From NCBI RefSeq assembly GCF_002250115.1, contig NZ_CP019985.1:3348001-3412000 (forward strand): a stretch of DNA of 64,000 nt. The letters are read 5' to 3'. Below are positions 31,954 through 41,609 of this stretch, piece by piece. Under the pieces are notes generated by a model. The model searched no databases, was not told where the DNA came from, and saw only the letters and a list, made by a program, of their open reading frames with translations. The position numbers and the translations under genes are program-made. The stretch's first letter is position 1. Each line of letters opens with the position of its first letter. This DNA is from Shouchella clausii (GTDB lineage Bacteria > Bacillota > Bacilli > Bacillales > Bacillaceae_D).

Positions 31954-34345
31954 AGTGATTGCCCGTGTCATTGTTGATGTGCCGACAGCACAGACGGACA
32001 GGCTATTTGATTACGAAGTGCCGCACGAATGGCGAGCGTTTGCACGCCCAGGTGCCCGTGTGATTGTCCCTTTTGGGCCTAGGCGCATACAAGGGTTTGT
32101 CGTCGCTCTCGAACAAACGAGCGAAGCAACGAAACTAAAGCCAATTAGTGAAGTGCTTGATCCATTGCCAGTGCTTAGCAAAGAATTGTTAGAACTTGGG
32201 GACTGGTTGGCAAAAACAACCGTTTGTTACAAAGTCAAAGCGTTTTCTGCGATGCTGCCAGCCGCGTTAAAAACAAAAGTCAGCAAACAAGTTGAGCGTA
32301 AAGCGGCACTGGATTTGTTGCCATTGCCGCTGCAAACGCTGTTCGCGGACCACGATGTCGTACCATGGGAAGAAGCACGCAGTCTCATGAAACAAGATCT
32401 GTCGCTTCTAAAAACAGCGCTTGACGAAGGGGTAGTCTCACTCGTATATAAAGTGACTGAAAAAGGCGCCAAAAAGACAGCGAGACTCGTACAAGCTTTG
32501 CCGAAACAAGTAGAGGACATTCCCGAACGTGCCAAAAAGCAGCGGGAACTTTTTTGCTATTTGCAGGAAAATGGCCCAATCCTAACAAAGGATGCGCTAC
32601 AACAGAGCAAAACGACTAGGGCGATATTAAAAGCGTTAATTGAAAAAGGGTTTGCGAAAGAGACGGATGTAGAAGTTTACCGTGATCCGTTGCAACATGA
32701 GCAAATCCCCCCTAGCGCTCCCCTGGAATTAACGCCAGCGCAGGCAGCGGTGATTGCCCCCATTGAAGCAGCGATTGAAAACGGCCACCATGAAGCGATG
32801 CTCCTTCATGGCGTAACAGGGAGTGGAAAAACGGAAATTTACTTGCAAGCCATTGCAAAAGTGTTGGAAAAAGGCAAAGAAGCGATGATGCTTGTGCCGG
32901 AAATTTCATTAACACCGCAAATGGTAACGCGTTTTAAGGCAAGGTTCGGTGACTTGGTGGCGATTATGCACTCTGGTTTATCGAGTGGCGAAAAATATGA
33001 TGAATGGCGGAAAATCTACCGTAAAGAAGTAAAAGTCGTTGTTGGAGCGCGCTCGGCTGTATTTGCTCCGTTTACAAACATTGGCCTCATTATCATTGAC
33101 GAAGAACACGAAGCGAGCTACAAACAAGAAGAAACGCCGCGCTACCATGCGAAAGATGTTGCCCTTTACCGGGGACGGAAGCACAAGGCTCCTGTTCTTT
33201 TAGGCAGCGCCACTCCTTCAGTTGAATCGTTTGCTCGTGCCAAAAAAGGCGTATACCGCCTTTTGTCTTTGAGGGAACGAATTAAAGGGCGCCCCCTTCC
33301 AGAGGTCGATGTTGTCGATATGCGTGAAGAACTGCGACGTGGCAACCGTTCGATGTTTTCAGGGCAGTTGCTGCAAGCGTTGCAAGCACGCCTTGAACGC
33401 AACGAACAAAGTGTGCTGTTTTTAAACAGGCGCGGCTACTCGACGTTTGTTATGTGTCGGGATTGTGGTTATGTGGCCAGCTGTAGCCATTGTGACATTT
33501 CCTATACATACCACCGGGCTGGCAATTCGCTCAAATGCCATTACTGCGGCGATGAACAGCCAATGCCAAAGACGTGCGCAGAATGCGGAAGCGATCATAT
33601 TCGTTTTTTTGGCTCTGGTACGCAAAAAGTCGAAGAAGAGTTAGCGCGCCTTTTGCCTGAAGCAAAAGTAATACGGATGGACGTCGATACAACGAGAAAA
33701 AAAGGGGCGCATAAACAACTTCTGGAAGCATTCGGGAAAGGTGATGCTGACATCTTATTAGGAACACAAATGATTGCCAAAGGGCTCGATTTTCCGCGGA
33801 TTACCCTTGTTGGCGTATTAACAGCAGACACGATGCTGCATATTCCTGATTTCCGCAGTGCTGAGCGGACATTCCAACTGTTGGAACAAGTGGCAGGGAG
33901 GGCTGGGCGTGACCAGCTTAAAGGCGAGGTCATTATCCAGTCATATACACCTGACCACTATAGCATCCAGCTCGTAAAAAGCCACGACTATGAACAATTT
34001 TTCGCCAAGGAAATGCAACTGCGCAAACAGGGCAGTTATCCGCCTTATTACTATATGGCGCTCTTGACCATTTCCGATACGGAGCTTGCGAGCACGATAT
34101 CAGCGGCACAAAAAGTTGCCCGTTACTTAAAAGAGAGCTTAAACGAAGAAACTGTTGTCCTCGGCCCGGTTGTCTCGCCAATTGCCAGGATCAAAGATAG
34201 ATATCGCTACCAATGCGTGATAAAATACAGGCATGAACCAAAGCTTCAAGAAATACTTGATACCGTCATGCGCCATTATTTGCGCGATGCAACGAACAAA
34301 AAACTGCAAATTAGCATAGATGTAAATCCGCATTTCTTTATGTAA
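31943..34345 (+). CDS. priA: Primosomal replication restart helicase PriA
   Basis: 800-residue superfamily 2 helicase that reloads the replisome at stalled forks. The N-terminal DNA-binding domain begins ARVIVDVPTAQTDRLFDYEVP. Walker A is GVTGSGKTEIYL near residue 290, the DEEHEASYKQ box near 385, and VGARSAVFAPF precedes it. Two zinc clusters are visible between about 500 and 545 (CRDCGYVASCSHC, CHYCG, CAECG), followed by GSGTQKVEEEL and QVAGRAGR. The start is GTG 31943 within coaBC. In B. subtilis def lies next; here fmt follows directly. Confidence 0.97.
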   Translation: MKRKVIARVIVDVPTAQTDRLFDYEVPHEWRAFARPGARVIVPFGPRRIQGFVVALEQTSEATKLKPISEVLDPLPVLSKELLELGDWLAKTTVCYKVKAFSAMLPAALKTKVSKQVERKAALDLLPLPLQTLFADHDVVPWEEARSLMKQDLSLLKTALDEGVVSLVYKVTEKGAKKTARLVQALPKQVEDIPERAKKQRELFCYLQENGPILTKDALQQSKTTRAILKALIEKGFAKETDVEVYRDPLQHEQIPPSAPLELTPAQAAVIAPIEAAIENGHHEAMLLHGVTGSGKTEIYLQAIAKVLEKGKEAMMLVPEISLTPQMVTRFKARFGDLVAIMHSGLSSGEKYDEWRKIYRKEVKVVVGARSAVFAPFTNIGLIIIDEEHEASYKQEETPRYHAKDVALYRGRKHKAPVLLGSATPSVESFARAKKGVYRLLSLRERIKGRPLPEVDVVDMREELRRGNRSMFSGQLLQALQARLERNEQSVLFLNRRGYSTFVMCRDCGYVASCSHCDISYTYHRAGNSLKCHYCGDEQPMPKTCAECGSDHIRFFGSGTQKVEEELARLLPEAKVIRMDVDTTRKKGAHKQLLEAFGKGDADILLGTQMIAKGLDFPRITLVGVLTADTMLHIPDFRSAERTFQLLEQVAGRAGRDQLKGEVIIQSYTPDHYSIQLVKSHDYEQFFAKEMQLRKQGSYPPYYYMALLTISDTELASTISAAQKVARYLKESLNEETVVLGPVVSPIARIKDRYRYQCVIKYRHEPKLQEILDTVMRHYLRDATNKKLQISIDVNPHFFM

Positions 34346-34361
34346 GTAAGGAGTGGAACTG

Positions 34362-35300
34362 TTGAAAATTGTTTTTATGGGAACGCCGGCATTTTCAGTG
34401 CCGATTTTAAAACGGCTGATTGATACTCATACGGTATTGGCAGTCGTCACACAGCCTGACCGTCCAGTTGGCCGCAAACGCCTGCTAACGCCAAGCCCGG
34501 TAAAAGAAGAAGCGCAAAAACATGGGATTCCAGTACTGCAACCGGAAAAAATTCGCGAGCAGCATGAAGACATTCTTGCGTTTGCGCCGGAGTTAATCGT
34601 AACCGCTGCTTACGGGCAGATTGTCCCAAAAGCTGTCCTTGATGCTCCTCCATACGGGTGCATCAATGTGCATGCTTCACTGTTGCCAAAATACCGCGGA
34701 GGGGCCCCGATTCATCAAGCGATTATCGACGGCGAGAAACAGACAGGCATTTCGATTATGTATATGGCGGAAAAGCTTGATGCTGGAGCTGTTCTTTCCC
34801 AGCAAGCGGTAGCGATAACAGATGAAGACGACGTGCAGACGATGCATGACAAGCTAAGCGCGATTGGCGCCGATTTGCTTGAAAAAACGATTGTTGCTTT
34901 AGAACAGGGTACAATTGAGGCCGTTGCGCAAGATGAGGACAAGGCAACGTTTGCTCCTAATATTAAACGGGAGCAAGAAGTGCTCGATTGGCAAAAGCCA
35001 GCAAGGGCGCTATTCAACCAAGTGCGCGGAATGCGGCCATGGCCAGTTGCCTATACGCTTGTAAACGGCAACCGTTTGAAAGTGTGGGAGGCAAAAGAAA
35101 TAGCAGGGGAGCATGAGTGCGAGCCTGGTGAAATCCTAGCCACGACAAAACAAGGAATTGACGTTGCTTGCGGGAATGGGACGATTTTGCGATTGACGGT
35201 TGTCCAGCCAGCAGGAAAAAAAGCGGTGCTAGCAAACCAACTGCTGCAAGGAGCCCATCCGTTCCAAGTAGGAAAGCGTCTCGGTGAAGGGCATGAATAG
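34362..35300 (+). CDS. fmt: Methionyl-tRNA formyltransferase
   Basis: 312 residues from the TTG at 34362 ([19 protein letters not shown]), 8 bases after TAAGGAG. A GTG at 34353 overlaps the ribosome site. It transfers formyl from 10-formyl-THF to initiator Met-tRNA. The N-terminal formyltransferase domain has the catalytic [17 protein letters not shown] block (Asn, His) near residue 107 and the late Asp in KLDAGAVLS. The C-terminal tRNA-binding domain begins near 205 ([12 protein letters not shown]). No peptide deformylase gene is next to it. It overlaps rsmB by 8 bases. Confidence 0.96.
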   Translation: MKIVFMGTPAFSVPILKRLIDTHTVLAVVTQPDRPVGRKRLLTPSPVKEEAQKHGIPVLQPEKIREQHEDILAFAPELIVTAAYGQIVPKAVLDAPPYGCINVHASLLPKYRGGAPIHQAIIDGEKQTGISIMYMAEKLDAGAVLSQQAVAITDEDDVQTMHDKLSAIGADLLEKTIVALEQGTIEAVAQDEDKATFAPNIKREQEVLDWQKPARALFNQVRGMRPWPVAYTLVNGNRLKVWEAKEIAGEHECEPGEILATTKQGIDVACGNGTILRLTVVQPAGKKAVLANQLLQGAHPFQVGKRLGEGHE

Positions 35301-36639
35301 GCCGAGCGTTCGCGAAGTGGCGCTTGATGCGCTGCTCAAGGTCGAGAAAAACCAAGCGTATAGCCATCTGTTGCTTCATTCGACTTTAAAGGCCGCCGGG
35401 TTGGACAAGCGCGACAGCGGGCTGCTGACGGAACTCGTTTACGGTACGATTGCCAGGAAGCAAACGCTTGATTACTATTTGGCGCCTTTTATAAAATCAG
35501 GTAAAAAACGTGCTTTATGGATAGATGTACTCTTGCGCCTTTCTGTCTATCAAATGGTATTTTTGGATCGCATTCCTGACCGTGCAGTTGTCCATGAGGC
35601 TGTTACGATTGCCAACAAACGAGGCCATAAAGGCATTAGCGGCCTTGTCAACGGTGTTCTTCGCTCCATCCAACGGCAAGGATTGCCTAACGTCGATGCA
35701 ATTGCTGATCCAATCGAGCGAGCCGCCGTGCAAACGAGCCATCCGCAATGGCTGATGGCTCGCTGGATGAACCAATATGGCAAAGACGATGCCATTGCAA
35801 TGGCAAATGCCAATAACATTCCCCCTGAAGTGTGTTTGCGCGTCAATAGGATGAAGACAACAGCAGCAGAACTAGTGGCGCATTTAGGGAATGAAGGAGT
35901 TGAGGCAGAAAGGAGCAAGCTGCTTCCTGATTTGGCTGTCCTAATAAAAAAAGGCAATCCATTTGGAGGGGAAGCCTACAAAAAAGGACTTTTCACCGCT
36001 CAAGACGAAGCGTCTATGCTTGTCGCTAAGCTTCTTGGTCCAGAAGAGGGAATGGATGTCCTTGATGCTTGTGCGGCGCCAGGAGGGAAAACCACCCATA
36101 TTGCCGAACAAATGAACGGGACGGGCCATATTTTAGCATTAGACCTCCACCCCCATAAAGTCAAGCTCATTGCCGAGCAAGCAGCGAGGCTCGGTCTTGA
36201 GAACATTGAAACACGTGCAGAAGATGCAAGGAAGCTTCAAACAAAACAACACTATGACCGGGTTCTTGTCGATGCGCCTTGTACGGGATTTGGCGTTATC
36301 CGGCGCAAGCCTGACATCCGTTGGTCGAAGACAGAAAAGGACGTAAAGCACATTGCCAACGTCCAAGCAGCGATTCTCGCCCATGCAAGCCAGTTTGTCA
36401 AACAGGGTGGCACGCTTGTCTATAGCACGTGTACAATTGAAAAAGAAGAGAACGAACATGCGATAGAACGCTTTTTAGACACTCATCCACAGTTCGAAAC
36501 GAATGAACGATTTTATAGAAGGTTGCCTGATCACATTCAAGCAAACGGGCGTTTTAGCCAGCTTGGCCTAACGATATTGCCCCATGATTTTGGCACAGAC
36601 GGGTTTTTTATGGTTGCTTTAACGCGGAAGCATGAATGA
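35293..36639 (+). CDS. rsmB: 16S rRNA m5C967 methyltransferase RsmB
   Basis: 448-residue Sun/RsmB enzyme; the B. subtilis protein is about 447. An N-terminal NusB-like domain ([19 protein letters not shown] to about 150) is followed by a SAM methyltransferase domain. [16 protein letters not shown] is the SAM site. [18 protein letters not shown] and [12 protein letters not shown] hold the two active-site Cys of m5C enzymes. ATG 35293 is inside the end of fmt; GTG 35284 would add three residues. In B. subtilis rlmN follows; here prpC comes 42 bases later. Confidence 0.95.
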   Translation: MNRPSVREVALDALLKVEKNQAYSHLLLHSTLKAAGLDKRDSGLLTELVYGTIARKQTLDYYLAPFIKSGKKRALWIDVLLRLSVYQMVFLDRIPDRAVVHEAVTIANKRGHKGISGLVNGVLRSIQRQGLPNVDAIADPIERAAVQTSHPQWLMARWMNQYGKDDAIAMANANNIPPEVCLRVNRMKTTAAELVAHLGNEGVEAERSKLLPDLAVLIKKGNPFGGEAYKKGLFTAQDEASMLVAKLLGPEEGMDVLDACAAPGGKTTHIAEQMNGTGHILALDLHPHKVKLIAEQAARLGLENIETRAEDARKLQTKQHYDRVLVDAPCTGFGVIRRKPDIRWSKTEKDVKHIANVQAAILAHASQFVKQGGTLVYSTCTIEKEENEHAIERFLDTHPQFETNERFYRRLPDHIQANGRFSQLGLTILPHDFGTDGFFMVALTRKHE

Positions 36640-36681
36640 GCCTGGGCGCAAAGAAGAGACTGCTAAATGAGGTGACGTTTT

Positions 36682-37431
36682 TTGATTGAAAGCACAGCAT
36701 TTTTAACAGATGTAGGCAAAGTGCGGTCCCATAATGAAGACAATGGCGGCATTTTTGTATCAGCAGCAGGCACGCTTGCGATCGTCGCTGACGGCATGGG
36801 CGGCCACTCTGCCGGCGATGTTGCTAGCCGCCTGGCGACAGAAGTAATGGAGGCTGAGTGGCGCAAGTTAAAAGAGCCTCTGTCAGCGTCATCTGCAGAA
36901 CAATTTTTAAAGGAGGCGTTTGAACACGCCAATGCCTCGATTTTGGCCCACGCCAAAGAGAACCCTGATTGCGAAGGGATGGGCACGACTGCTATTGCTG
37001 CTGTCTGTACTGAAGAATACACGACGATTGCCCACGTTGGCGATAGTCGCGCCTATATTTATAATGGAAAGCAATTGGTCCAGCAAACCGATGACCATTC
37101 ACTTGTTGCAGAACTGGTTCGCAGTGGCCAAATTTCTGCAGAAGAAGCTGATCACCATCCCCGGAAGAATATCGTGCTACGGGCACTCGGTACAGAAGCG
37201 CAAGTGAAAGTCGATTCTTTTACGATTCCTTCTGAGTTTATCGATACGCTAATGATCTGTTCTGATGGTCTGTCCAACAAGCTTGCTATTAAAGAGTTGC
37301 AAGTCGAGGTCGAGCGCAAAGAGGAGCTGTCTGTCATCGCCAAGTCTCTGATTGCTCGAGCAAATGAACGTGGCGGAGAGGATAATATATCGATCGCCCT
37401 TGTCCGTTTTAGCAAGGAGATAGGTGAATAA
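36682..37431 (+). CDS. prpC: PP2C-type Ser/Thr protein phosphatase PrpC
   Basis: 249-residue PPM/PP2C phosphatase that opposes PrkC. Metal-binding Asp residues are in RSHNEDNGG, IVADGMGGHSAGDVAS, CSDGLSNK and GGEDNISIAL. Other conserved blocks are GMGTTAIAA and HVGDSRAYIYNG. The start is TTG 36682 after GAGGTGACG; it gives MIESTAFLTDVGKVRSHNED. Its stop at 37429-37431 lies one base before the prkC ATG at 37433. Phosphatase-kinase coupling is universal in this neighbourhood. Soluble cytosolic enzyme. Confidence 0.96.
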   Translation: MIESTAFLTDVGKVRSHNEDNGGIFVSAAGTLAIVADGMGGHSAGDVASRLATEVMEAEWRKLKEPLSASSAEQFLKEAFEHANASILAHAKENPDCEGMGTTAIAAVCTEEYTTIAHVGDSRAYIYNGKQLVQQTDDHSLVAELVRSGQISAEEADHHPRKNIVLRALGTEAQVKVDSFTIPSEFIDTLMICSDGLSNKLAIKELQVEVERKEELSVIAKSLIARANERGGEDNISIALVRFSKEIGE

Positions 37432-37432
37432 T

Positions 37433-39553
37433 ATGATAGGCGAACGAATTGGCGGGCGTTACGTCGTTTTGGACAGCATTGGCGGCGGCGGAATGGCCAA
37501 TGTTTATTTAGCGCTGGATGTGATTCTTGATCGGCACGTGGCAGTAAAAGTGCTCCAGCCACAATTCTCAGAAGACGAACAGTTTATTAATCGTTTTAGG
37601 CGTGAAGCCCAAGCGGCGACAAGTCTTGCCAACCCGAATATCGTAAACATTTACGATGTCGGCGAGGAAGACAACGTCTACTACATTGTGATGGAATATG
37701 TGCGCGGGCGCACATTAAAGCAAGTGATTCAAGAAGAAGGGCCTTTAGACATTGGCGTTGCCCTTGATTATTTTAAGCAAATTTTATACGGTGTCGGCCA
37801 TGCCCATGCCATGCAGATCGTCCATCGCGACATTAAGCCGCAAAACATCTTAATTAGCGAAAACGGCGAAGCGAAAGTAACGGACTTCGGAATTGCGAGG
37901 GCGATGACGTCAGCAACGATCACCCATACTAATTCTGTTATGGGCTCTGTCCACTACTTATCGCCGGAGCAAGCACGTGGCGGCCATGTGACCTATCGCT
38001 CTGACATTTATTCACTTGGCATTGTCTTATATGAAATGGTGACAGGGCAGATTCCGTTTTCTGGAGATACGGCTGTTTCGATTGCAATCAAACATTTACA
38101 AAACGACATTCCCTCTGTACGTGAATTGGTGCCAAGCGTCCCTATAAGCGTTGAAAATGTCATTAGGAAAGCGACTCAAAAAGACCCACTGCAACGCTAT
38201 GAATCTGCAGAGGAAATGGTCTGGGCTTGCGATGCTGCGCTATCCGCCGATGCTGAGGAAGATGTCGCTTTTGTCGAAGACACGGTTAGTGACGAAACGA
38301 CGAAGGAATTGCCGATTATTGGCGCCTATGCCGATAAAAATTTAGAAGATACCATTGCAGTGCCAAGCAAACCTAGTAATCATCAAGAAGAGGCAGAAGA
38401 CGACAACGTGCCTGAACCGGAAGCGAACACCACTTCTGATGATGGCAACGGAGTGAAAAAGAAAAAGCGGAAAAAATGGCTGTGGTTGAGCGCGGTTGCA
38501 CTAGCAGTGCTCATCGGGGCAACGGTCCTCGCTTTTACGTTTTGGAACGCGCTTTTCTTCGTTCCTGAGCAAGAGGTGCCTGATGTTGTCAATATGACCG
38601 AAGCAGAAGCGGTTGAGGAAATTGAATCCCGTAATTTACGGGTAGAAACGGAAGAAATCGCCGATGAAAACTACGATGAAGGACGCGTCGCCCGACAAAA
38701 TCCACAAGCGGGCCGGGTCATTAAAGAAGGCCAGCCGGTCAAACTATTTATAAGCGCCTCGAAAGATGAAGTCAAAATTGATGATTACCAAGGGCTTACC
38801 CTTTCATCGGCAACGAGGCTCCTTGAGCAGAAAGGATTTTCTGTAGAGACACAGCCACGGGAAGACAACAGCGAGCCGGAAAATACAGTATTATCCCAAA
38901 GCCCATCGCCGAACACAATGGCTGTTCCTGCCGAGACGACGGTCGTGCTCACATACAGCGTGCCTGAATCGATTCAATTGGATGACTTAACGAACCAAAC
39001 AGAAGATGATGTACGTGCTTATTTTAACAGCGAAGGCTTGCGTGGCTCATTTTCGAGGGAATACGACGACGACATCGCGGAAGGGCGGGTCATTAGCCAG
39101 TCTCCAGAGCCGTTGTCAACGCTAGAGAGAGGGGACAATGTGAGTGTGGTGTTATCAAGAGGGCCAGAGCCGCTTCAAGAACAGCCTGGCTCACCTCCAG
39201 CGGAAGTCCCCGAGCAGCCTACAGATGAAGCCGAAGACCCTGTTGAAGAAACGCCTACTCAAGGCGAAGACGATGAGGGAGAGCCGACGATGGTTTATCG
39301 CGTAACGCAAACGATTGTCGTTTCAGAAGAACAGCAAGCAGAAGGGCAAAGTTTTGACATTCGCATCGTTGGCAAAGATGCCGATTCACAAGGCGATGAA
39401 CGAGTGCTTGTGGAAGAAACGATTAGTGAGACGACTGATTTTGAAATCGATTTGCGTGTAAGTCCTAGCTACACAGGCTCTTACGATGTATATATAAATG
39501 ATGAATTCAATCGGCAGTCGCAAATCTATACGTACACTGAGGAAGAGGAATAG
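37433..39553 (+). CDS. prkC: Membrane Ser/Thr kinase PrkC with three PASTA repeats
   Basis: 706-residue Hanks-type kinase. The cytosolic kinase domain (about 10-270) has IGGGGMANVYLA, the AVKVL Lys, HRDIKPQNIL and DFGIARAM with a Thr-rich activation loop (SATITHTNS). A basic stretch leads into one transmembrane helix (about 349-372). Outside are three PASTA domains (about 380-445, 447-512 and 515-577) that bind muropeptides, then a Pro/Glu/Asp-rich linker and a C-terminal beta domain (about 615-706). It triggers spore germination and wall responses in B. subtilis. ATG 37433 (MIGERIGGRYVV) aligns with homologues; GTG 37424 would overlap prpC. Confidence 0.96.
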   Translation: MIGERIGGRYVVLDSIGGGGMANVYLALDVILDRHVAVKVLQPQFSEDEQFINRFRREAQAATSLANPNIVNIYDVGEEDNVYYIVMEYVRGRTLKQVIQEEGPLDIGVALDYFKQILYGVGHAHAMQIVHRDIKPQNILISENGEAKVTDFGIARAMTSATITHTNSVMGSVHYLSPEQARGGHVTYRSDIYSLGIVLYEMVTGQIPFSGDTAVSIAIKHLQNDIPSVRELVPSVPISVENVIRKATQKDPLQRYESAEEMVWACDAALSADAEEDVAFVEDTVSDETTKELPIIGAYADKNLEDTIAVPSKPSNHQEEAEDDNVPEPEANTTSDDGNGVKKKKRKKWLWLSAVALAVLIGATVLAFTFWNALFFVPEQEVPDVVNMTEAEAVEEIESRNLRVETEEIADENYDEGRVARQNPQAGRVIKEGQPVKLFISASKDEVKIDDYQGLTLSSATRLLEQKGFSVETQPREDNSEPENTVLSQSPSPNTMAVPAETTVVLTYSVPESIQLDDLTNQTEDDVRAYFNSEGLRGSFSREYDDDIAEGRVISQSPEPLSTLERGDNVSVVLSRGPEPLQEQPGSPPAEVPEQPTDEAEDPVEETPTQGEDDEGEPTMVYRVTQTIVVSEEQQAEGQSFDIRIVGKDADSQGDERVLVEETISETTDFEIDLRVSPSYTGSYDVYINDEFNRQSQIYTYTEEEE

Positions 39554-39637
39554 GCGCACGAACGCCTGATGTTGTCAACGACGACATATGCGAGCGTTTG
39601 TTTACAGTCTCTAGGGCGTGGAAACGCGCCCTTCTTT
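39552..39637 (+). other. Structured gap between prkC and rsgA
   Basis: The 151-base gap holds a hairpin AGGCG-CACGAA-CGCCT (39552-39567), the intergenic element at 39587-39620, and a hairpin GGGCGTG-GAAA-CGCGCCC (39614-39631) with a TTCTTT tail. The last may be a weak terminator for prkC. No promoter for rsgA is clear. Confidence 0.5.
39587..39620 (+). repeat. Intergenic element, copy 2 (pairs with 7447-7489)
   Basis: It starts TATGCGAGCGTTT, identical over 13 bases to the minus strand of copy 1, and ends CTAGGGCGTG against CTAGAGGCGTG. It is 9 bases shorter than copy 1 in the middle. Noncoding, next to the prkC terminator-like hairpin. Confidence 0.55.
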
Positions 39638-39704
39638 CAATAAGCAGCCGGACGTTAAAAAGAACGAGTGGTCGTGAAAATCAAGCAGGAAAGAGAGGGA
39701 TGGT

Positions 39705-40586
39705 ATGCCAGAAGGACTGATTGTCAAAGCGCTCTCTGGCTTTTACTATGTACAAAGCGAAGGGGCGCTTATCCAATGCCGAGGCAGAGGGGTTTTTCGG
39801 AAGCGCAAGCAGACGCCGCTTGTCGGCGACTATGTCGAATTTGAGGCGGAAAATGAAACGGACGGTTATGTGATGGCGATTAAAGAACGGAAAAATCAGC
39901 TAAACCGACCACCTATCGCCAACGTTGACCAGGCGATTCTCGTCTTTTCGGCAAAAGAGCCTGATTTTCATACGCTTTTGTTGGATCGCTTTTTGGTACA
40001 TATCGAACAACATGATATCAAGCCTGTATTGGTCATTAGCAAAACCGATTTGCTTGAGGCGAGTGAACGGGATGTCCTAACTCGGCAAATGGCGGTGTAT
40101 GAGCAAATCGGTTATCCCGTCCTATATACATCGACGAAACAGGCCGATGATCCTAGCGAATTGCTTCCGTTGTTGGCAAACCAAGTATCTGTGATTGCTG
40201 GCCAGTCTGGAGTCGGGAAGTCTTCGCTATTGAATGCGCTTGCCCCAGAAGCAAAAATTGAAACGAATGAAATATCAAGGCATCTTGGGCGGGGACGTCA
40301 TACAACAAGGCATACTGAACTTTTGCCGATAGGTGAAGGCCTTGTCGCTGATACCCCTGGGTTTAGCTCGCTGGAGTTTACGGACATGGAGGCAGAAGAC
40401 CTCCGCTTTTGTTTTCCAGAGTTTTTAAGCTTGATGGATGACTGTAAATTTAGAGGCTGCCTTCATGACAAGGAGCCTAAGTGTGCCATTAAGGATGCAA
40501 TAAAAACTGGGGATGTTGATTCTTTCCGCTATAAACACTACTTGCAGTTTTTACATGAAATTCAAGATCAAAAAAGGAGATATTAA
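39705..40586 (+). CDS. rsgA: Ribosome small-subunit biogenesis GTPase RsgA (YloQ)
   Basis: 293-residue circularly permuted GTPase that promotes late 30S maturation. An N-terminal OB fold (about 1-65) precedes the G domain, whose motifs come in permuted order: SKTDL (G4) near residue 111, then the P-loop GQSGVGKSSLLNAL near 166, then DTPGFSSLEF (G3) near 212. A C-terminal zinc knuckle has CKFRGCLHDKEPKCAIK. ATG 39705 follows AGAGAGGGATGG. It is directly followed by rpe (1-base gap), as in B. subtilis. Confidence 0.96.
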   Translation: MPEGLIVKALSGFYYVQSEGALIQCRGRGVFRKRKQTPLVGDYVEFEAENETDGYVMAIKERKNQLNRPPIANVDQAILVFSAKEPDFHTLLLDRFLVHIEQHDIKPVLVISKTDLLEASERDVLTRQMAVYEQIGYPVLYTSTKQADDPSELLPLLANQVSVIAGQSGVGKSSLLNALAPEAKIETNEISRHLGRGRHTTRHTELLPIGEGLVADTPGFSSLEFTDMEAEDLRFCFPEFLSLMDDCKFRGCLHDKEPKCAIKDAIKTGDVDSFRYKHYLQFLHEIQDQKRRY

Positions 40587-40587
40587 C

Positions 40588-41235
40588 ATGATCAAAGTAG
40601 CGCCTTCAATTTTAGCGGGTGATTTTTCAAGAATGGGAGAGACAGTCCAAGCTTGTGACGATGCAGGGGCCGACTGGATTCATGTCGATGTGATGGACGG
40701 GAAATTTGTGCCGCCAATCACATTTGGACACCAAATGGTGGAAGCGATCCGCCCTTATACAGATCTTCCATTAGACGTCCATTTAATGGTCGAGCAACCT
40801 GAAAAACAAATCGCGTTTTTTCAACAAGCAGGCGCCGATTGCCTCAGTGTTCATGTTGAAGCTAGCGCTCATTTGCACCGGACGGTTGCCGCTATAAAAG
40901 AAGCAGGCATGAAAGCAGGGATTGTTCTTAATCCTGGCACTCCTGCTTATGCTGCTGAGCCTGTGCTTGCAGACGTCGATTATGTGCTGCAAATGACGGT
41001 CAATCCCGGTTATGGCGGGCAATCGTTTATTCCAGGGGCACTTGCCAATATTAAAAAGCTCCGCGCCATGATTGATGAACGCCAGCTGCCAGTAGATATT
41101 CAAGTAGACGGCGGCATTAACCCGACGACAGCACAACAATGTGTCCAAGCAGGAGCGACAATTCTTGTCGCTGGATCGGCAGTGTTCAAGGAAGCCGATT
41201 TAGCAAAAGCGATTGCGCAAATCCGCGGCCAGTGA
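40588..41235 (+). CDS. rpe: Ribulose-phosphate 3-epimerase
   Basis: 215-residue TIM-barrel enzyme interconverting ribulose-5-P and xylulose-5-P in the pentose phosphate pathway. SILAGDFSRMGE, WIHVDVMDGKFVPPITFG (metal His and Asp), DVHLMVEQPE, MTVNPGYGGQSFIPG and DGGINPTTA are all present. ATG 40588 follows AAAAAAGGAG; the longer frame from 40513 lies inside rsgA. B. subtilis has thiN after rpe; here a 250-base gap leads to spoVM. Confidence 0.96.
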   Translation: MIKVAPSILAGDFSRMGETVQACDDAGADWIHVDVMDGKFVPPITFGHQMVEAIRPYTDLPLDVHLMVEQPEKQIAFFQQAGADCLSVHVEASAHLHRTVAAIKEAGMKAGIVLNPGTPAYAAEPVLADVDYVLQMTVNPGYGGQSFIPGALANIKKLRAMIDERQLPVDIQVDGGINPTTAQQCVQAGATILVAGSAVFKEADLAKAIAQIRGQ

Positions 41236-41485
41236 ATGCTGCGAATTACCCCTCATGTTAAAACCCTTGTGACGCCTAGGAAAACAGGTCTGATTTTTCC
41301 TCTTGCTGCATAGTCTAATAATAACTACGGGTGGACACGTCAAGAAGGCGTTTGACCTCATGAAAGGAGAGCGGCAAATCAGGCTGCTGACTCATTCAAA
41401 TGAAGGGCAAATCTCGGTTTGGCGTGTGCTCGCAAAATTTATTGTTCAGGCGTGCCTGATTGCCAGTGCTTGAGGAGGAGGAGCA

Positions 41486-41566
41486 ATGAGATTTTATACG
41501 ATCAAGCTGCCGAAGTTTTTAGGAGGATTTGTTCGAGCAATGCTTGGCTCATTTAAAAAAGAATAA
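41486..41566 (+). CDS. spoVM: Stage V sporulation protein M
   Basis: A 26-residue peptide, MRFYTIKLPKFLGGFVRAML followed by GSFKKE, nearly identical to B. subtilis SpoVM. It is an amphipathic helix that recognises the positively curved outer forespore membrane and anchors SpoIVA and the spore coat basement layer. The conserved Pro9 is present. The ATG at 41486 follows GAGGAGGAGGAG. The 250-base gap upstream may hold a sporulation (sigma-E) promoter; CATAGTCTA at 41309-41317 is a weak -10 candidate, and I see no other gene there. A bidirectional terminator follows. Confidence 0.96.
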   Translation: MRFYTIKLPKFLGGFVRAMLGSFKKE

Positions 41567-41570
41567 GATA

Positions 41571-41602
41571 AAAAAACACCGCAGTAATTGCGGTGTTTTT
41601 TT
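41571..41602. terminator. Bidirectional terminator between spoVM and rpmB
   Basis: AAAAAACACCGCA pairs with TGCGGTGTTTTTT around GTAAT. A-tract and T-tract on opposite sides let it terminate both spoVM (plus) and rpmB (minus). Confidence 0.92.
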
Positions 41603-41609
41603 TGCGTAT

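Noticed and set aside
41360-41473. 37-codon open frame ending just before the spoVM ribosome site
   Set aside because: No ribosome binding site precedes its ATG, and I know no homologue; probably chance in the spoVM leader.
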